Shown here piece after piece: positions 29,026 through 36,404 of a DNA stretch of 37,648 nt. Source of the DNA: a virus. The notes below the pieces were generated by a model that did no database searches, had not been told where the DNA came from, and saw only the letters and a program-made list of their open reading frames with translations. Position numbers and translations under genes: made by a program. The stretch lies in IMG/VR virus record IMGVR_UViG_3300017788_000075, positions 1-37,648 of that record; one strand, given 5' to 3'. The stretch's first letter is position 1; every line of letters begins with the position of its first letter.

Positions 29026-29228
29026 TGAGGCCGATAGACACAGCGTTCGACCAGTGGGCAACTTACATCTCTGCCAGAGTCAGGTCAGAGATGAAACATG
29101 ATGACAAACCACTCATCTTCTCTCACTGCCAACTGTGCGGTAGGGGATTGGGAGCAGTCAACGGCTCACGCATTGGTCGCTGTTCGGAGGCCGGGCAACC
29201 ATGCAAGACCAACGAGGAGGGCAAATAA
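29025..29228 (+). CDS. Small cysteine-containing hypothetical protein
   Basis: A 67-residue protein from ATG 29025 (GTG 29022 is an alternative). HCQLCGRGLG and RCSEAGQPC give four cysteines for zinc. Helical N-terminus (FDQWATYISARVRSEMKHDD). GGAGG lies inside the end of the preceding gene. It ends as TAATG with the next gene. Function unknown. Confidence 0.6.
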   Translation: MRPIDTAFDQWATYISARVRSEMKHDDKPLIFSHCQLCGRGLGAVNGSRIGRCSEAGQPCKTNEEGK

Positions 29229-29785
29229 TGCACACCGGGATTCTTCTGGCTGTTGAGGCCATCGACGTGGATGAAGCCCACGATCTACTCGAGGAGTTCA
29301 ATAGAAACTACGCCGACTGGTCGGATTGGAACGAAGCATGGGGAAGATGGAAAGATGAGTTCCCCAACGGAGCACTGTGCTACCGGGACAACCCCGACAA
29401 GTTCATTGCCACTGTCGATCAGTATCGTGCGTACACCATGAACGCAATGTATGAAGATCTCCAGCGTGTCGGTTCTCTGACCGTGTGGGAACTGGTGATG
29501 ATGAAAGCCAACCGATCCGGCGATGGATTCGATGACCCTGCAATGGTCAACGTCACCCGGAAGTTGAGCAAAGAAGGAACTGCCTCTAGTCAATCCGCCA
29601 ACAGTGATGACTTTCTCAATGTCTACAGAACGAAAAGTCTGCTCGAACTTGTATCGGGGGATTTCGTCAACGAACAGCATTTCTTTGACGTGACCGCCCA
29701 CACTCCGAACAAGGATGCGTTGCTGAAGCGTGTTGCGAAAAAACCGGAAGACCAGTGGCTCATCGTATGGGATTACCACTTCTAA
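29228..29785 (+). CDS. Hypothetical protein
   Basis: A 185-residue acidic protein. The first 60 residues are tryptophan-rich and helical (LLEEFNRNYADWSDWNEAWG), and the middle contains a helix with LTVWELVMMKANRSGDGFDD. The end resembles a short beta pair (QWLIVWDYHF). No family recognised. It is joined by TAATG overlaps to both neighbours, indicating a coupled unit from 28840 to at least 30159. Confidence 0.62.
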   Translation: MHTGILLAVEAIDVDEAHDLLEEFNRNYADWSDWNEAWGRWKDEFPNGALCYRDNPDKFIATVDQYRAYTMNAMYEDLQRVGSLTVWELVMMKANRSGDGFDDPAMVNVTRKLSKEGTASSQSANSDDFLNVYRTKSLLELVSGDFVNEQHFFDVTAHTPNKDALLKRVAKKPEDQWLIVWDYHF

Positions 29786-30159
29786 TGACCTGGCACATCA
29801 TTCACTCAGAGCACTGGGCAGGAAGCACTCACTTGCTCGATACACGCATCGACGCAATGTACGCCTATGACGATCTACACGGTGCTCGACACATCACCAG
29901 CGATGATGATGCCGGGGAAGTGTGTTTCGAGTTGCCGGATGAACGCATTGTCTGGTTGACAAGCACCGATCTCGAGTTTGTCTGGCCTTTCGATGACGAT
30001 TACCTTCGAACTGACAGCCCATCCCAGCGTGACTATTCGTGGTCACAGATTGCAGAACTGAACCACGAACGGCAAGTCAATACCTTCGGTTGGTGCAGTT
30101 GCGAATCGGATGAACCGCCGTACAATGATTGCCCTATCAAGGAGGAAAGCAATGCCTGA
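29785..30159 (+). CDS. Acidic hypothetical protein
   Basis: A 124-residue, strongly acidic protein beginning MTWHIIHSEHW with many aspartates (DDDAGEVCFELPDERIVWL). The C-terminus has WCSCESDEPPYNDC, a possible metal site. ATG 29785 in a TAATG overlap is chosen over an in-frame ATG at 29755. The next gene's AAGGAGGAAAG site lies in its 3' end. Small acidic phage proteins often mimic DNA, but no structure supports that here. Confidence 0.6.
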   Translation: MTWHIIHSEHWAGSTHLLDTRIDAMYAYDDLHGARHITSDDDAGEVCFELPDERIVWLTSTDLEFVWPFDDDYLRTDSPSQRDYSWSQIAELNHERQVNTFGWCSCESDEPPYNDCPIKEESNA

Positions 30160-30982
30160 GTTAGTCCATGTCCACAAGTACGTCTACACACTCGATGAAC
30201 TCGAGCCCGGTGCTCGACGCAAAGCGTTAGAAATCCTGACTCAACAGATGTGGGAAGCGTTCCCCAACGACCTGATTGACGAGATGATCTACGAAATGTT
30301 CTGTAAGAAAGCTGGTCGGTTAGACCTAGCAGACGGAGATCAAGTCAAGAACATCCATAAACTTGGACTTCGCATTGGCTGGTCGGTGTCCTACACGCAG
30401 AGTGATTGTGTCGAACTGACCGGGAAGATTCGCATTGAAGACTTCCCCGGCTTCAGCACCTATGGCCCGATCTCGTGGCCGCGAAATGTCCCCATGATTG
30501 AAGTCTCGAATGGTCGACTCACTGCACAGGAGTACGACCAAGAGGCCACAGATCGCATCGCTGAGGGTCTTGACAACTACTCGAGAGAGTGGACTCAGTC
30601 AATGGACTTCGTGAGGGGCATCCAGCACGATCTTTACTGGTATGCCCGGGAGTGTGTTGATGCAATGATGGCAGAATCTGAGGTTGTCGAGCAGTACCAC
30701 ACGCAGATGTACCCACGCAGATTCATTCAAGACGGAAGACTCGCCCCAGCAGACTTCTGGCAAGAGGCTGAGTATGTTGCACCAGTGGTCATCAAGTGGA
30801 CTGAGCATGACATTGCGTCATTGCTGGGAAACGGTGATGAAACAGTGTACGACGAAGTCGACATTGAGAAAGCCAGGGACATTCTCGCCCGGGTCAGTAA
30901 GCACCTGAAAGACCGTTCTACCGAACTGGGCTGGGAAGTGCTCGAAACACTCGTTGCCGATGACCGGGTTGCGAACGACTGA
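30152..30982 (+). CDS. Hypothetical protein with YTLDEL-type N-terminus
   Basis: A 276-residue protein from ATG 30152 with AAGGAGGAAAG. The opening KYVYTLDELEPGARRKALEI matches an N-terminal motif recurring in many phage and plasmid proteins (xFxELxxxARxxAL), sometimes labelled antitoxin-like without experimental basis. The middle has ISWPRNVPMIEV, and the C-terminal third is acidic and helical. It is the last gene of unit 2. Function unknown. Confidence 0.65.
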   Translation: MPELVHVHKYVYTLDELEPGARRKALEILTQQMWEAFPNDLIDEMIYEMFCKKAGRLDLADGDQVKNIHKLGLRIGWSVSYTQSDCVELTGKIRIEDFPGFSTYGPISWPRNVPMIEVSNGRLTAQEYDQEATDRIAEGLDNYSREWTQSMDFVRGIQHDLYWYARECVDAMMAESEVVEQYHTQMYPRRFIQDGRLAPADFWQEAEYVAPVVIKWTEHDIASLLGNGDETVYDEVDIEKARDILARVSKHLKDRSTELGWEVLETLVADDRVAND

Positions 30983-30998
30983 AACGCCCCACTATGAT
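30969..30998 (+). promoter_or_regulatory. Promoter of XRE-type gene
   Basis: TTGCGA (30969-30974), 18 bases, TATGAT (30993-30998), followed by GCTCTCGTG, a string also found after the -10 box at 34001. The -35 box is close to the TTGCGT of the 36403 promoter. Transcription would start around 31005. Confidence 0.6.
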
Positions 30999-31042
30999 GC
31001 TCTCGTGGCACATCAGTGTCACAGAACCAATGAGGAGACAAC

Positions 31043-31270
31043 ATGAAACAGCAACTAAGCAAGAACCGAAAGATTGTCGCACAGCGTCTGTGCGATGCTC
31101 GAATCAAGCAGAACAGGTCACAGGAGGAAGTGGCGCGAAAGGCTGGCGTAGATCGCAAGACCGTCAACCGCATCGAGAACAATCACTTCTCACCAACACT
31201 TGACACTCTGTTCCGGCTGTGCAGGGTGCTCAACATCAAGCCAGTATCGCTATTCACTTCAATCAAGTAA
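31043..31270 (+). CDS. XRE/Cro-family HTH regulator
   Basis: A 75-residue protein that is one lambda-repressor-like HTH domain: VAQRLCDARIKQNRSQEEVA, then RKAGVDRKTVNRIENNHFSP and TLDTLFRLCRVLNIKP. These are the five helices of the XRE/Cro fold with the QEEVARKAGVDRKTVNRIE recognition pair. There is no C-terminal peptidase domain, so it is Cro-like or a small regulator. GAGGAGACAAC precedes the ATG. It has its own promoter and could regulate the right-arm cassettes; the palindromes at 35551 and 36439 are possible targets. Confidence 0.9.
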   Translation: MKQQLSKNRKIVAQRLCDARIKQNRSQEEVARKAGVDRKTVNRIENNHFSPTLDTLFRLCRVLNIKPVSLFTSIK

Positions 31271-31297
31271 TCAACCAACCAACAAGGAGAAACAACC

Positions 31298-31762
31298 ATG
31301 ACAACGAAGAAACCAATCATCGAAGTTGCCAAGCAACTCGAGGAAACAATCAACAGCGAGATCGGGTTCAGTGAGGTGAAAGCCATCCTCATGGGAATCA
31401 GCAACATTCACACCGAAATGTCCTGGCAAGTTGCCAGTCGACACGGCGATGTGTACGAGTTGCTCTCGTCACCGAACGCCATTGACACGGCTCGTCACAG
31501 CGATGCAGTTGCGGTCATCACTTGCGGTTGGGCTGCGCCAGTCAGTCACGATGAGGCCGATGAGATGCCACCTTCAATCCACCCGGCTCGTCGGCGTGTG
31601 CGTCTGTGCATCGTCGCTGACAACGCTTCCCGGCGAGTTTCTGTGTTGCGTTTCCAAGATGACCCAGACAACACCATCATCGAAGAGGGCACTGCGAAAG
31701 GCTCGCTCGCTGATGCAGTTGCTGACCTGTTCAAGCAGGCTCAGGGCGGAGGGTATCTCTAA
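31298..31762 (+). CDS. Hypothetical protein
   Basis: A 154-residue alpha-beta protein. Alternating strands (DAVAVITCGWAAPV, RVRLCIVADNASRRVSVLRF) and a helix at the end suggest a compact enzyme-like or binding domain, but there is no diagnostic motif. AAGGAGAAACAACC supports the start. It is coupled by TAATG to the YubB-like gene, and both may be co-transcribed with the XRE regulator. Confidence 0.62.
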   Translation: MTTKKPIIEVAKQLEETINSEIGFSEVKAILMGISNIHTEMSWQVASRHGDVYELLSSPNAIDTARHSDAVAVITCGWAAPVSHDEADEMPPSIHPARRRVRLCIVADNASRRVSVLRFQDDPDNTIIEEGTAKGSLADAVADLFKQAQGGGYL

Positions 31763-32427
31763 TGCCCAACCATTGCTCGAACTGCCTGCTCGTAGGAGCA
31801 TCTGACGATCACCGGGGCGAACTCAATGCGTTTCACGCACTTGTTTCGACCCCGGTTGAGAAGACCCACACCAACATTCACGGTGAGACAACGACAGCAC
31901 TCGTGGAGGGAATCGCAATGTGCGACAACATTCTTCCCTGCCCGAAAGAGCTTTCGGCTAACTCGACGCTGGATGAGCATCCTGAGAACATTGCCAAGTA
32001 CGGCTTCAGTGGCTGGTATGACTGGTGCAACTTCAACTGGGGCACGAAGTGGGGTGACTACAACACCGACTGCATCCATGAGTGGGGAACACCGAACCTC
32101 CGGGCGTATCGCTACACCACCGCCTGGAGTCCGATGACCCGGGCACTCCATCAGTTCTCTGAGAAGTTTCCCAACCTCGTGTTCCTCAGCACATACGAGG
32201 AGGGTGGCAATGCGATCTTAGGGGCGGAGTGCTCCATCAACGGCGAGTCATTCGGGGCTGAGGGCGAGTATCCCGAAGTCAACTGGGATGAAGATGAACC
32301 CGGATTCGAGAAAGTCGGATTGGCTCAGGTGGTCTGCGTTCGCAATGTGCTCCACGATGCTCTTCAACTCACCGGCATCTCATTCGATGAAACCATCTTT
32401 GATGTATTCTTCCGGGAGATGGCATGA
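31762..32427 (+). CDS. YubB/Api92-like ferredoxin-fold protein
   Basis: A 221-residue protein. It begins MPNHCSNCLLVGA, like the MPNWCxN opening of Api92-like proteins, and contains GWYDWCNFNWGTKWGDY, TAWSPMTRALHQFSEKFPNL and STYEEGGNAILG, which are the hallmark blocks of the YubB ferredoxin-like domain (GWYxWxxxxWGTKWd, TxWsPP, YxExGxxFxG). The family is widespread on phages and conjugative plasmids, with unknown function. In this copy the last block reads GGNAILG. It starts as TAATG and ends as ATGA. Confidence 0.8.
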   Translation: MPNHCSNCLLVGASDDHRGELNAFHALVSTPVEKTHTNIHGETTTALVEGIAMCDNILPCPKELSANSTLDEHPENIAKYGFSGWYDWCNFNWGTKWGDYNTDCIHEWGTPNLRAYRYTTAWSPMTRALHQFSEKFPNLVFLSTYEEGGNAILGAECSINGESFGAEGEYPEVNWDEDEPGFEKVGLAQVVCVRNVLHDALQLTGISFDETIFDVFFREMA

Positions 32428-32651
32428 GTAAGAAGAAGAAAGCATCTAACGAGCGCGTGGTCATCAACATCAACGATGGCACAGTCACCGATCTGGAAGG
32501 CTGTCTCATCGTGGAGTTGACCGACATGGTGTCCGAAGACGAACGCTGGCTCGATTGGCTCGATTGTGGAGATGACAGTTCCGCAATCGAGGTTGCTGAG
32601 AAGTACGGCAAGCCCATCCGCATCATCGGCGGTGATTGGTCGGTGGAATGA
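32424..32651 (+). CDS. Small acidic hypothetical protein
   Basis: A 75-residue acidic protein with a KKKKASNER start, a strand VVININDGTV and WLDWLDCGDDSSAIEVAEKY. No family recognised. ATGA overlap with the YubB-like gene and TGATG with the following tiny membrane peptide indicate a coupled chain. Confidence 0.6.
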   Translation: MSKKKKASNERVVININDGTVTDLEGCLIVELTDMVSEDERWLDWLDCGDDSSAIEVAEKYGKPIRIIGGDWSVE

Positions 32652-32716
32652 TGAGCCTTCTGGCATTCATCGTGGCAACTTCGTTGTTTATGCTTTGGCT
32701 CGCAACCAAGAACTAG
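32651..32716 (+). CDS. Tiny membrane peptide (21 aa)
   Basis: MSLLAFIVATSLFMLWLATK plus asparagine: one hydrophobic span with a short basic tail. It begins at the last base of the preceding stop (TGATG). It resembles in size, position and topology the peptide at 26597-26668, also tucked behind a small soluble gene. Confidence 0.45.
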   Translation: MSLLAFIVATSLFMLWLATKN

Positions 32717-32744
32717 ACATAAGTTGTGACACCCCCTGTTTAGT
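32714..32744 (+). promoter_or_regulatory. Possible promoter of DUF932 gene
   Basis: TAGACA (32714-32719) and TTTAGT (32739-32744) are 19 bases apart, longer than usual. Between them lies TTGTGACACCCCCTG, closely similar to the sequence before the -10 box at 28182. The leader then has a GGGG-GAAA-CCCC mini-hairpin and AAGGAGAAATGCA before ATG 32801. Confidence 0.35.
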
Positions 32745-32800
32745 CTGTAGCCTCAGAAACAACATCAACCGGGGGAAACCCCAGATCAAGGAGAAATGCA

Positions 32801-33850
32801 ATGTCAGCAGAAACCAACAAGTGGCTCAACACCATGACGCTCATTGGCAACGTGCTCAAGCGTGGCAAGGCGTGGCACTGGCGTGAAGCAGAGCAGGGCG
32901 ATGAGCCCAACCACTACGACGGATTCATCCCGATGGATGACGTTCGACGCAGGCTCTTCCACTGGACTGCGGAGGAAGCCCCGGTCTACATCAAGACCCC
33001 AGAGGGAACGTTCCGTCAGATCGAAGACCGCAAGGCCGTGATGCACTCCGAAACTGGCAAGGTCTTCAATGTGTTCAGTGACCGCTACAACGTTCACCAA
33101 TACGAGCAGACTCTGTTGAAGAACCTCACTGAAATCATCGACTCACACGACCTCGGTATTGACAGTGCCGGACTTCTGCGTGAAGGTGGTAAAGCGTGGG
33201 TTCAGATCTCAGTGCCGGAGAACATCTCGAGCACTGCCGGATTCGAGTTTCGCCCGACGCTGTTGGCATCAACCGCACATGACGGTTCGATGGCAACGAC
33301 CTATCGCCGGGTGATTCAGGCTGTGGTGTGCGATAACACGCTTCAGATGGCACTCAACGAGAAGACCGACAGCATGGTGAAGTTCCGTCACAACACCGAC
33401 GCATCGCTCGATGGGTCGCTGGCTCGAATCCGCGAGGCTCTGGAGATCATCTACCAGACCGCCGAATCATTCCAGCACGAACTCGATGCACTCACAGCGT
33501 GGGCAGTCACCGACAACCAGTTCACGAAACTCGTTGAGCAGGTGTATCCCATCAGACTCACGGCTGACGGTGCTCACGACACGCACAGTGCCAGCAAGAT
33601 GACACCGAAGCGTGACACTCTCGAGAGCCTCTGGAGGCACGACGAGCGTGTCACCCCCTGGAAGAACACCGCACTCGGCGTAGTGCAGGCGTTCACCACT
33701 GCCAACCAGCACGTCTTCGGAAAGCAGGAGACTCGAGCACAGCGCAACTACAACAAGTTGCTCAATGGCTCACAGTTCACTGAAGATGCCCTCGTGCTCG
33801 AGCGTTTGCGTGAGATCGCTGACGCAGAACCGGAGTTGGCAATGGCATAG
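32801..33850 (+). CDS. DUF932 phage/plasmid protein
   Basis: A 349-residue protein of the DUF932 family (phage/plasmid-like protein TIGR03299). Recognisable are the N-terminal WHWREAEQ and VRRRLFHWTAEEAPVYI, TGKVFNVFSDRYNVHQYEQT (family: the f..vs.rY.v.qn.e block), GLLREGGKAWVQISVPE, and VVCDNTLQMAL with the following HT segment. The function is unknown; it is common on plasmids and phages near replication or recombination genes. It is encoded alone between a promoter-like region and a large structured spacer. AAGGAGAAATGCA precedes the start. It is among the G+C-richest genes here. Confidence 0.82.
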   Translation: MSAETNKWLNTMTLIGNVLKRGKAWHWREAEQGDEPNHYDGFIPMDDVRRRLFHWTAEEAPVYIKTPEGTFRQIEDRKAVMHSETGKVFNVFSDRYNVHQYEQTLLKNLTEIIDSHDLGIDSAGLLREGGKAWVQISVPENISSTAGFEFRPTLLASTAHDGSMATTYRRVIQAVVCDNTLQMALNEKTDSMVKFRHNTDASLDGSLARIREALEIIYQTAESFQHELDALTAWAVTDNQFTKLVEQVYPIRLTADGAHDTHSASKMTPKRDTLESLWRHDERVTPWKNTALGVVQAFTTANQHVFGKQETRAQRNYNKLLNGSQFTEDALVLERLREIADAEPELAMA

Positions 33851-33859
33851 CGTTCGGTG

Positions 33860-33989
33860 CTCGTGAAGGGTGTACCTCTTCATCTGGATGACCCTCCCAC
33901 GAGTAATCGAGCCCCCACGTTGAGCACTTCCCGGTGAACGTCTGCGTGTAAGTAAGCACAGCGTCATCCTTCGATGCTCGGCGTGGGGG
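33860..33989 (+). ncRNA. Structured spacer: hairpin plus long imperfect stem, possible terminator
   Basis: Hairpin A: CTCGTG (33860-33865) pairs with CACGAG (33898-33903), and AGGGT (33867-33871) with ACCCT (33891-33895). Stem B: CCCCCACGTT (33912-33921) pairs with GGCGTGGGGG (33980-33989), continued by GAGCA (33922-33926) with TGCTC (33975-33979). That makes 15 pairs around a 48-base branch with its own helix. TTTCGCTTTG follows, an imperfect T-run. It could be an extended terminator or a structured RNA. It fills the 162-base gap between DUF932 and helicase genes. Confidence 0.45.
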
Positions 33990-33997
33990 TTTCGCTT

Positions 33998-34006
33998 TGC
34001 TAGGAT
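33998..34006 (+). promoter_or_regulatory. Extended -10 promoter, leaderless SNF2 gene
   Basis: TGCTAGGAT (TGC plus TAGGAT, the hexamer at 34001-34006) ends six bases before GTG 34013, so the transcript should start at the initiation codon. No Shine-Dalgarno is present. The downstream GCTCTCGTG is identical to that after the -10 box at 30993. Confidence 0.55.
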
Positions 34007-34012
34007 GCTCTC

Positions 34013-35494
34013 GTGAACATCAAGACAGCGATACCTCTACTCGCTCACCAAGTCGAAGCAGTCGAGTACGCACTCGAGAACCGTCGAGTCATCATCGGTG
34101 ACGAGATGGGCGTTGGCAAGACCCCGACTGCCATTGGCATCGTGGCAACGGAAATCCGGCGTGAGAAGCGTGGTGGCTGGCAGGTCGACCCATTCCTCGT
34201 GGTCGTGCCACCGTCGATGCGTTTGCAATGGGAGCGTGAGTTTGCCCGGTTTGCCCCCGATCTCAGAGTCAAGACGCTTACAGGCCGTTCACCAGTCGAT
34301 GACCGTCGACGTGCGTGGGATGTGCCAAAGGCGGATGTGCTCCTCATCGGCGACTCCTCGCTGGCTGGATACGCCAAGTATCTGAAGGGAAAGATTCACG
34401 GCATCATCGTCGATGAGTGCCAGCGTCTGAAGAACCGCAAGGCTCAACGCTCGCTGGGTGCAGTCAATGTTGTGTCGATGCTCCATCGAGATGCGATTCG
34501 AGTTGTCATGTCGGGCACACCCCTAATCAACAATCCCATTGAACTCGTGCCATCACTACAGGTGATCGACAGGCTCGAAGACTTCCGTGATGGTGCACAG
34601 TCCGGCTATGAGTCATTCCTGAATCGCTACGCACCACGCATTGACCGTTTCGGGACTCGAGGTACAGCCAACCTGCCAGAACTGCACCGCAGGCTGTGCG
34701 ATGGATTCATGCTTCGACGCAGGCGTTCAGAAGTGCTCGAGTTACCAGCGAAAGGTCGCATCACCAGCGAGGTGACGCTCACGCAACGGAGCATCGAGCA
34801 GTACCAACGAGCAGAGCGTGACTTGTTTGCGTTCATCGAGGATGCGAAAGGGAAGCCCCAAGCAGAACGTGCCATGAGGGCAGAAGCCATAGTCCGGCTC
34901 AACACGCTTCGCTCGATACTTGGACAGGGCAAGATCGACGCTGTCGTTGACTACGCACTCAACATCATCGAGCAGGGCGAGCAGTTGTTCATCACCTGCA
35001 CTCACACGCTGGTGCTCACTCAACTTGTCACCCGGCTGAATCGACACGCCAAGACCGTGAAGGTTGCTGGTGGCATGACAGACCGGGAGAAGATGAACGC
35101 AGTCGATGCGTTTCAGAATGGCAATGCGCGAGTGCTCGTTGGCAATGTCGTTGCTTCGGGTGTAGGACTCACGCTCACTGCTGGCAGGCATCACATCAGC
35201 GCAGAACTCCCCTGGACTTCTGCTGACCTACTGCAATGCGAAGACCGACTCTCTCGACATGGACAGAAGCGTGAAGTCGTTTCGCACATCTTGCTCGCTC
35301 AGCACATCGACGGACAGCCTTCACTCGACTGGCGTATGTTCGCACTGCTCGACCAGAAGCTTGGAATCGTGAGTCAGGTCATGGATGGCTCGACAGACGT
35401 GCTCGTCAACCATGACAGCGAGTCCGTCGCTTTCGGCGTTCTTCGCTCCTACGGCTGGAATGTCCTGCGAAACACCTCTCCAGATCGTTCCTAA
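34013..35494 (+). CDS. SNF2-family helicase, right arm
   Basis: A 493-residue SNF2-type ATPase. Motifs in order: LLAHQVEAVEYAL (Q-like), GDEMGVGKTPTA (motif I, about 29-40), FLVVVPPSMRLQWERE (Ia), GIIVDECQRLKN (II, DECQ, about 130-141), VVMSGTPLINNPIEL (III), FITCTHTLVLTQL (IV), VLVGNVVASGVGLTLT (V) and LLQCEDRLSRHGQ (VI, about 405-417). The last is the classical SNF2 arginine-finger motif, so the enzyme appears intact. It diverges from the 5142 helicase (DEAT box, different motif VI) and is a separate acquisition or old paralogue. It is a single-gene unit with a leaderless GTG start. Possible roles are DNA remodelling, recombination or counter-defence. Confidence 0.88.
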   Translation: MNIKTAIPLLAHQVEAVEYALENRRVIIGDEMGVGKTPTAIGIVATEIRREKRGGWQVDPFLVVVPPSMRLQWEREFARFAPDLRVKTLTGRSPVDDRRRAWDVPKADVLLIGDSSLAGYAKYLKGKIHGIIVDECQRLKNRKAQRSLGAVNVVSMLHRDAIRVVMSGTPLINNPIELVPSLQVIDRLEDFRDGAQSGYESFLNRYAPRIDRFGTRGTANLPELHRRLCDGFMLRRRRSEVLELPAKGRITSEVTLTQRSIEQYQRAERDLFAFIEDAKGKPQAERAMRAEAIVRLNTLRSILGQGKIDAVVDYALNIIEQGEQLFITCTHTLVLTQLVTRLNRHAKTVKVAGGMTDREKMNAVDAFQNGNARVLVGNVVASGVGLTLTAGRHHISAELPWTSADLLQCEDRLSRHGQKREVVSHILLAQHIDGQPSLDWRMFALLDQKLGIVSQVMDGSTDVLVNHDSESVAFGVLRSYGWNVLRNTSPDRS

Positions 35495-35549
35495 CGCACG
35501 AACCGATACCGGGTGGCGGTAGTAGCACCCCCCAGTTGTGGCACTCCGC

Positions 35550-35571
35550 TATGCTCGACTATGTCGAGCAT
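35550..35571 (+). promoter_or_regulatory. Promoter -10 overlapping a 21-bp palindrome
   Basis: TATGCT (35550-35555) is a likely -10 box. The perfect inverted repeat ATGCTCGAC (35551-35559) and GTCGAGCAT (35563-35571), three bases apart, covers the -10 box and predicted start point. This is the normal position for a repressor operator; the RNA could also form a 5' hairpin. No good -35 box is visible. Confidence 0.55.
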
Positions 35572-35598
35572 CCGCCCGACCCAATCAAGGAGAAACAC

Positions 35599-35910
35599 AT
35601 GAAGCACTACGAAGTGAGAGTCACCATCGACGTGGGCGTGACGTTCGTCGTTCACGCACCCGACGAAGAGAGCGCACAACACTGGTACGACCTGCCCCAG
35701 CAGTCGGTGCTTGTGCAGGGATTCGAAGTCGACTGGAATCGAGCGTGGGATGTTGCTGAGTACGACAACCGAGCGTTCGTGGCACTCGATGAGAAAGACA
35801 TTCGAGGAACGCTCGAGCACATCGTGACCGAGTTGCGAAGAACTGCGTTCTTGCCCGAGACACCGAACCGTGACACCGCAATCACCGTCGAGTTCACCGA
35901 GGTGAAGTGA
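35599..35910 (+). CDS. Hypothetical protein
   Basis: A 103-residue alpha-beta protein: YEVRVTIDVGVTFVVHAPDE, ESAQHWYDLPQQSV and a C-terminal strand TAITVEFTEVK. The beta-alpha-beta layout looks like a small ferredoxin-like fold, but no family is recognised. AATCAAGGAGAAACAC supports ATG 35599 rather than the in-frame ATG at 35536, which is inside the operator region. Coupled to the next gene by TGATG. Confidence 0.6.
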   Translation: MKHYEVRVTIDVGVTFVVHAPDEESAQHWYDLPQQSVLVQGFEVDWNRAWDVAEYDNRAFVALDEKDIRGTLEHIVTELRRTAFLPETPNRDTAITVEFTEVK

Positions 35911-36074
35911 TGACCGGGGAGAAGACCTTTCCAGAACTGACCTGCTACATCTGTGGTCGGGTGACTGACATTGACAAGTGTGAAATCTTCGAGTGTGCCA
36001 GCGACGGTGAAGTGCACTCCGTCGAATGCCACGAGTGCACTCCACCAGATGCGTGGTTCGACGATGCCTGCTAA
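35910..36074 (+). CDS. Cysteine-rich zinc-finger mini-protein (54 aa)
   Basis: A 54-residue protein with seven cysteines and two histidines: TCYICGRV, KCEIFECAS, VHSVECHECTPP and a final cysteine. The CxxC pairs and histidines could form two interleaved zinc sites, as in RING- or treble-clef-type fingers. The start overlaps the previous stop by one base (TGATG) and its end overlaps the next gene by 11 bases. Function unknown. Confidence 0.65.
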   Translation: MTGEKTFPELTCYICGRVTDIDKCEIFECASDGEVHSVECHECTPPDAWFDDAC

Positions 36075-36348
36075 ACACCTGCCCCTAGTCGATCCCAACC
36101 AAGAGGTCATCATCATCGGTGCGTGGGCTGACGTGCGCTGGAATGATTCCGGCGAAGTCATCCATCGCTACTTCTCGTTCGGTGATTACGACCACAAGAC
36201 CGACCAAGACGAGTTCGGTATTCGAGACGAGCACATCTTCTTCTACACCGGGTCGAGTGACGAGTTCGAGGCTCTCACCGCCGAAGACAACGGCGAGGAC
36301 TTCGTGGTGCTCGAGGAAACCATCGTCTGGGAGGTTCGCATCGCTTGA
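36064..36348 (+). CDS. Acidic hypothetical protein
   Basis: A 94-residue acidic protein: VIIIGAWADVRWNDSGEVIH, then acidic strands (HIFFYTGSSDEFEALTAEDN) and VVLEETIVWEVRIA. Predicted mostly beta. No family recognised. ATG 36064 lies within the end of the cysteine-rich gene; the upstream in-frame ATG at 35971 is rejected because it would extend through that gene. It is followed by a terminator. Confidence 0.6.
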   Translation: MPAKHLPLVDPNQEVIIIGAWADVRWNDSGEVIHRYFSFGDYDHKTDQDEFGIRDEHIFFYTGSSDEFEALTAEDNGEDFVVLEETIVWEVRIA

Positions 36349-36367
36349 CGGCCTGCCCCCAGCAACG

Positions 36368-36404
36368 CCCCCAGTGCCCTGAATACCGGGTGCTGGGGGT
36401 TCTT
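36368..36404 (+). terminator. GC-rich hairpin terminator
   Basis: CCCCCAGTGCCC (36368-36379) pairs with GGGTGCTGGGGG (36388-36399), 12 pairs including two G-T, with an eight-base loop. TTCTTG follows, a weak T-run typical of G+C-rich genomes. Another CCCCCAGC just upstream (36356-36363) can compete for the same 3' arm. Confidence 0.7.
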
